Source of the DNA: Spirochaetales bacterium
GTDB taxonomy: Bacteria > Spirochaetota > Spirochaetia > Treponematales > UBA12059
Length of the DNA stretch: 6,109 nucleotides
Assembly: GCA_016938515.1 (NCBI GenBank)
Contig: JAFGUM010000377.1
Span: 1 to 6,109, forward strand
Direction of reading: 5' to 3'
Translations under genes and position numbers: made by a program
In this document: positions 4,861 to 6,109 of the stretch, piece by piece
Numbering within the stretch: position 1 is the first letter of the stretch
How the letters are laid out: the number at the start of each line of letters is the position of its first letter
The notes under the pieces: model-generated
Databases searched by the model: none
The model's input: only the letters and a program-made list of their open reading frames with translations
What the model was told of the DNA's origin: nothing

Positions 4861-5628
4861 GTGCCCTTCCGTTTCGGCGACCTGAGTCGCGGGCGGCTGG
4901 AAGCGCTCGCGGCCTTTCAGCGTCTGATAAAGTTTCGCTTCAAGGATATTTCCCTTCTCAATCGAGCTCTCACGCATCGCTCGTACGTCAATGAAGATCC
5001 ATCGTCACTCGGAAACAACGAGCGCCTGGAATTTCTCGGAGACGCGGTACTCGGCGTCGTTACCGCTTCCCGGCTCTTTACAGCTCTCGGCGACAGGCCT
5101 GAAGGCGACTTGGCAAGGATAAAGAGCTTCGTCGTTTCCGAGGATACGCTATCGCGTATAGCCACGAATCTCGGTCTGGATGCCCTGTTGCTCGTAGGCA
5201 GGGGAGAAGAACGATCAGGTGGCCGTAATAAAAAAGCCATTCTCGCCGACGCTCTTGAAGCTGTTTTGGGCGCCGCCTACCTGGATTCAGGCCATGGCAA
5301 AGCTGAGAGCCTCGTACTGTCGCTGATCAACCCCGAGATAGACAATGTGCTCGCAGACCGGCACCGCAAGGATTACAAGACGCTGTTGCAGGAGTTTGCC
5401 CAGAAGTGGTACCACTGCTACCCGGAATACGAGCTGGACCACAAAGCCGGCCCGGATCACGATAGAACGTACTGGATACGCTGCAACCTGCTAGGAATCA
5501 GCCATGGTCCGGCTTCGGGCAAGACAAAAAAAGACGCCGAACAAGCCGCCGCTGCTATCGCCTACGATTCCATACTGGCTGAAGGAGGCCAGGACGCTGA
5601 GCGTCTCGCGGCACTCAAACGCCTGTAA
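4861..5628 (+). CDS. rnc: Ribonuclease III
   Basis: A double-strand-specific endoribonuclease that processes rRNA precursors and structured mRNAs. At 255 residues it is slightly longer than the E. coli protein (226), mostly from an N-terminal extension of about 16 residues. The signature NERLEFLGD is at 53-61, giving Glu54, Glu57 and Asp61. Asp130 and Glu133 in ILADALEAVLG match the other metal-binding catalytic residues. A C-terminal double-stranded-RNA-binding domain spans about 171-240 (DYKTLLQEFAQ to the KKDAEQAAA helix). The start is a GTG with GAGGAGG 8 bases upstream, 28 bases after acpP. Its end overlaps the convergent CCA-adding-enzyme gene by 14 bases, leaving no room for a terminator between them. 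Confidence 0.97.
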   Translation: MPFRFGDLSRGRLEALAAFQRLIKFRFKDISLLNRALTHRSYVNEDPSSLGNNERLEFLGDAVLGVVTASRLFTALGDRPEGDLARIKSFVVSEDTLSRIATNLGLDALLLVGRGEERSGGRNKKAILADALEAVLGAAYLDSGHGKAESLVLSLINPEIDNVLADRHRKDYKTLLQEFAQKWYHCYPEYELDHKAGPDHDRTYWIRCNLLGISHGPASGKTKKDAEQAAAAIAYDSILAEGGQDAERLAALKRL

Positions 5629-6109
5629 CTCCATGCTTGCCCTGTATCCGCCTGGCAATATCCAGTAGCTTTTCCCTGGTGTTCAGTTCTGGATCGTCCA
5701 GTACCGCCTCGAGAAGTTCGGCTAAGGCTCGACCCATCGCCGGACCACGAGGCCAGCCGATTGCCGAAAGATCGTTACCGTTTATAGCCAGATCCTTGAT
5801 GCTGAAAGCCTGGTCTTTGGCTTGAAGCGCTTCTACGCGTTCTACAAGAGGCAGGACGCTGCGGGGGTCAGCGGAGCCGTGACCCATGCCGGAGCTGTCG
5901 GCAAGCCTGAGCAGAGCCAGTGGCCGAACGCGCTCAAAGCCTACCCTGCTTACGAAGCGGCGTACAGCTGCGTCTGTCCAGTTGTCGGCGTAATCAAACA
6001 TATGATATCGAATAAGCGCCGCAACTTCATCTACGACAACATTTGGATACTTAAGGCGCTTCAGCGCGATTTCAGCGATACGGGCTGACTCAGCGTCGTG
6101 CCCGTAAAA
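5615..6109 (-). CDS. CCA tRNA nucleotidyltransferase / poly(A) polymerase family, C-terminal part
   Basis: The reading frame stays open to the window edge, so the N-terminal nucleotidyltransferase head is outside and only about 164 C-terminal residues are seen. The visible part starts with an HD-domain-like segment (GHDAESARIAEIAL, then VAALIRYHM). It continues through RFVSRVG and LLRLAD, and ends with a block typical of class II CCA-adding enzymes: KDLAINGNDL, then IGWPRGPAMGRAL, then DPELNTREKLLDIAR. Such enzymes add or repair the tRNA 3' CCA; close relatives are poly(A) polymerases, and the specificity-deciding part is not visible, so I give no symbol. A CCA-adding role fits well, because none of the five tRNAs here encodes CCA. 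The ATG at 5999-6001 is internal. The gene is convergent with rnc. Confidence 0.88.
   Translation of the reverse strand, partial: FYGHDAESARIAEIALKRLKYPNVVVDEVAALIRYHMFDYADNWTDAAVRRFVSRVGFERVRPLALLRLADSSGMGHGSADPRSVLPLVERVEALQAKDQAFSIKDLAINGNDLSAIGWPRGPAMGRALAELLEAVLDDPELNTREKLLDIARRIQGKHGVTGV

Noticed and set aside
4917..5240. 107-codon open frame antisense to rnc
   Set aside because: It is opposite the catalytic domain of RNase III, with no ribosome-binding site and no recognisable domain.

Overview
The window reads as a chromosomal housekeeping segment of a Gram-negative bacterium, with a GC content judged by eye to be somewhat above 50%. Lipoprotein N-acyltransferase (lnt) implies an outer-membrane lipoprotein pathway. 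The wording of the acyl carrier protein and the rpmF-acpP-rnc order fit a spirochaete (Spirochaeta/Treponema-like) best. That assignment comes from remembered family patterns and was not searched.

Layout. Positions 16-582 hold five tRNA genes on the minus strand, transcribed His(GTG), Arg(TCG), Lys(CTT), Leu(TAG), Gly(GCC). A strong-looking promoter precedes tRNA-His, and a second lies between tRNA-Lys and tRNA-Leu. None of the five encodes its CCA tail. Positions 690-3702 hold a minus-strand, translationally coupled operon: lnt, an unrecognised 124-residue protein, and a radical SAM enzyme of the AmmeMemoRadiSam (AmrS) type, joined by 4-base overlaps ATGA and TTGA. Divergent from it is coaD (phosphopantetheine adenylyltransferase, CoA synthesis), followed by a probable terminator. 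A new promoter then drives rpmF (ribosomal protein L32), acpP (acyl carrier protein) and rnc (RNase III). The right edge holds, on the minus strand and overlapping the end of rnc by 14 bases, the C-terminal part of a class II CCA-adding enzyme / poly(A) polymerase-like protein whose start is outside the window.

Functional links. CoaD makes the dephospho-CoA precursor of CoA, whose phosphopantetheine arm is placed on AcpP; Lnt uses phospholipid acyl chains that derive from AcpP-dependent fatty acid synthesis. RNase III and the CCA-adding enzyme both act on stable RNA, and the latter is required by the CCA-less tRNAs at the other end.

I found no mobile element, CRISPR array, phage gene or defence system, and no clear new biological system. 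The points most worth a second look are a tRNA-Gly with C instead of the near-universal U at position 55, a perfect inverted repeat beside an internal tRNA promoter, promoters that predict leaderless mRNAs for coaD and lnt, and the uncharacterised protein coupled to lnt and amrS.
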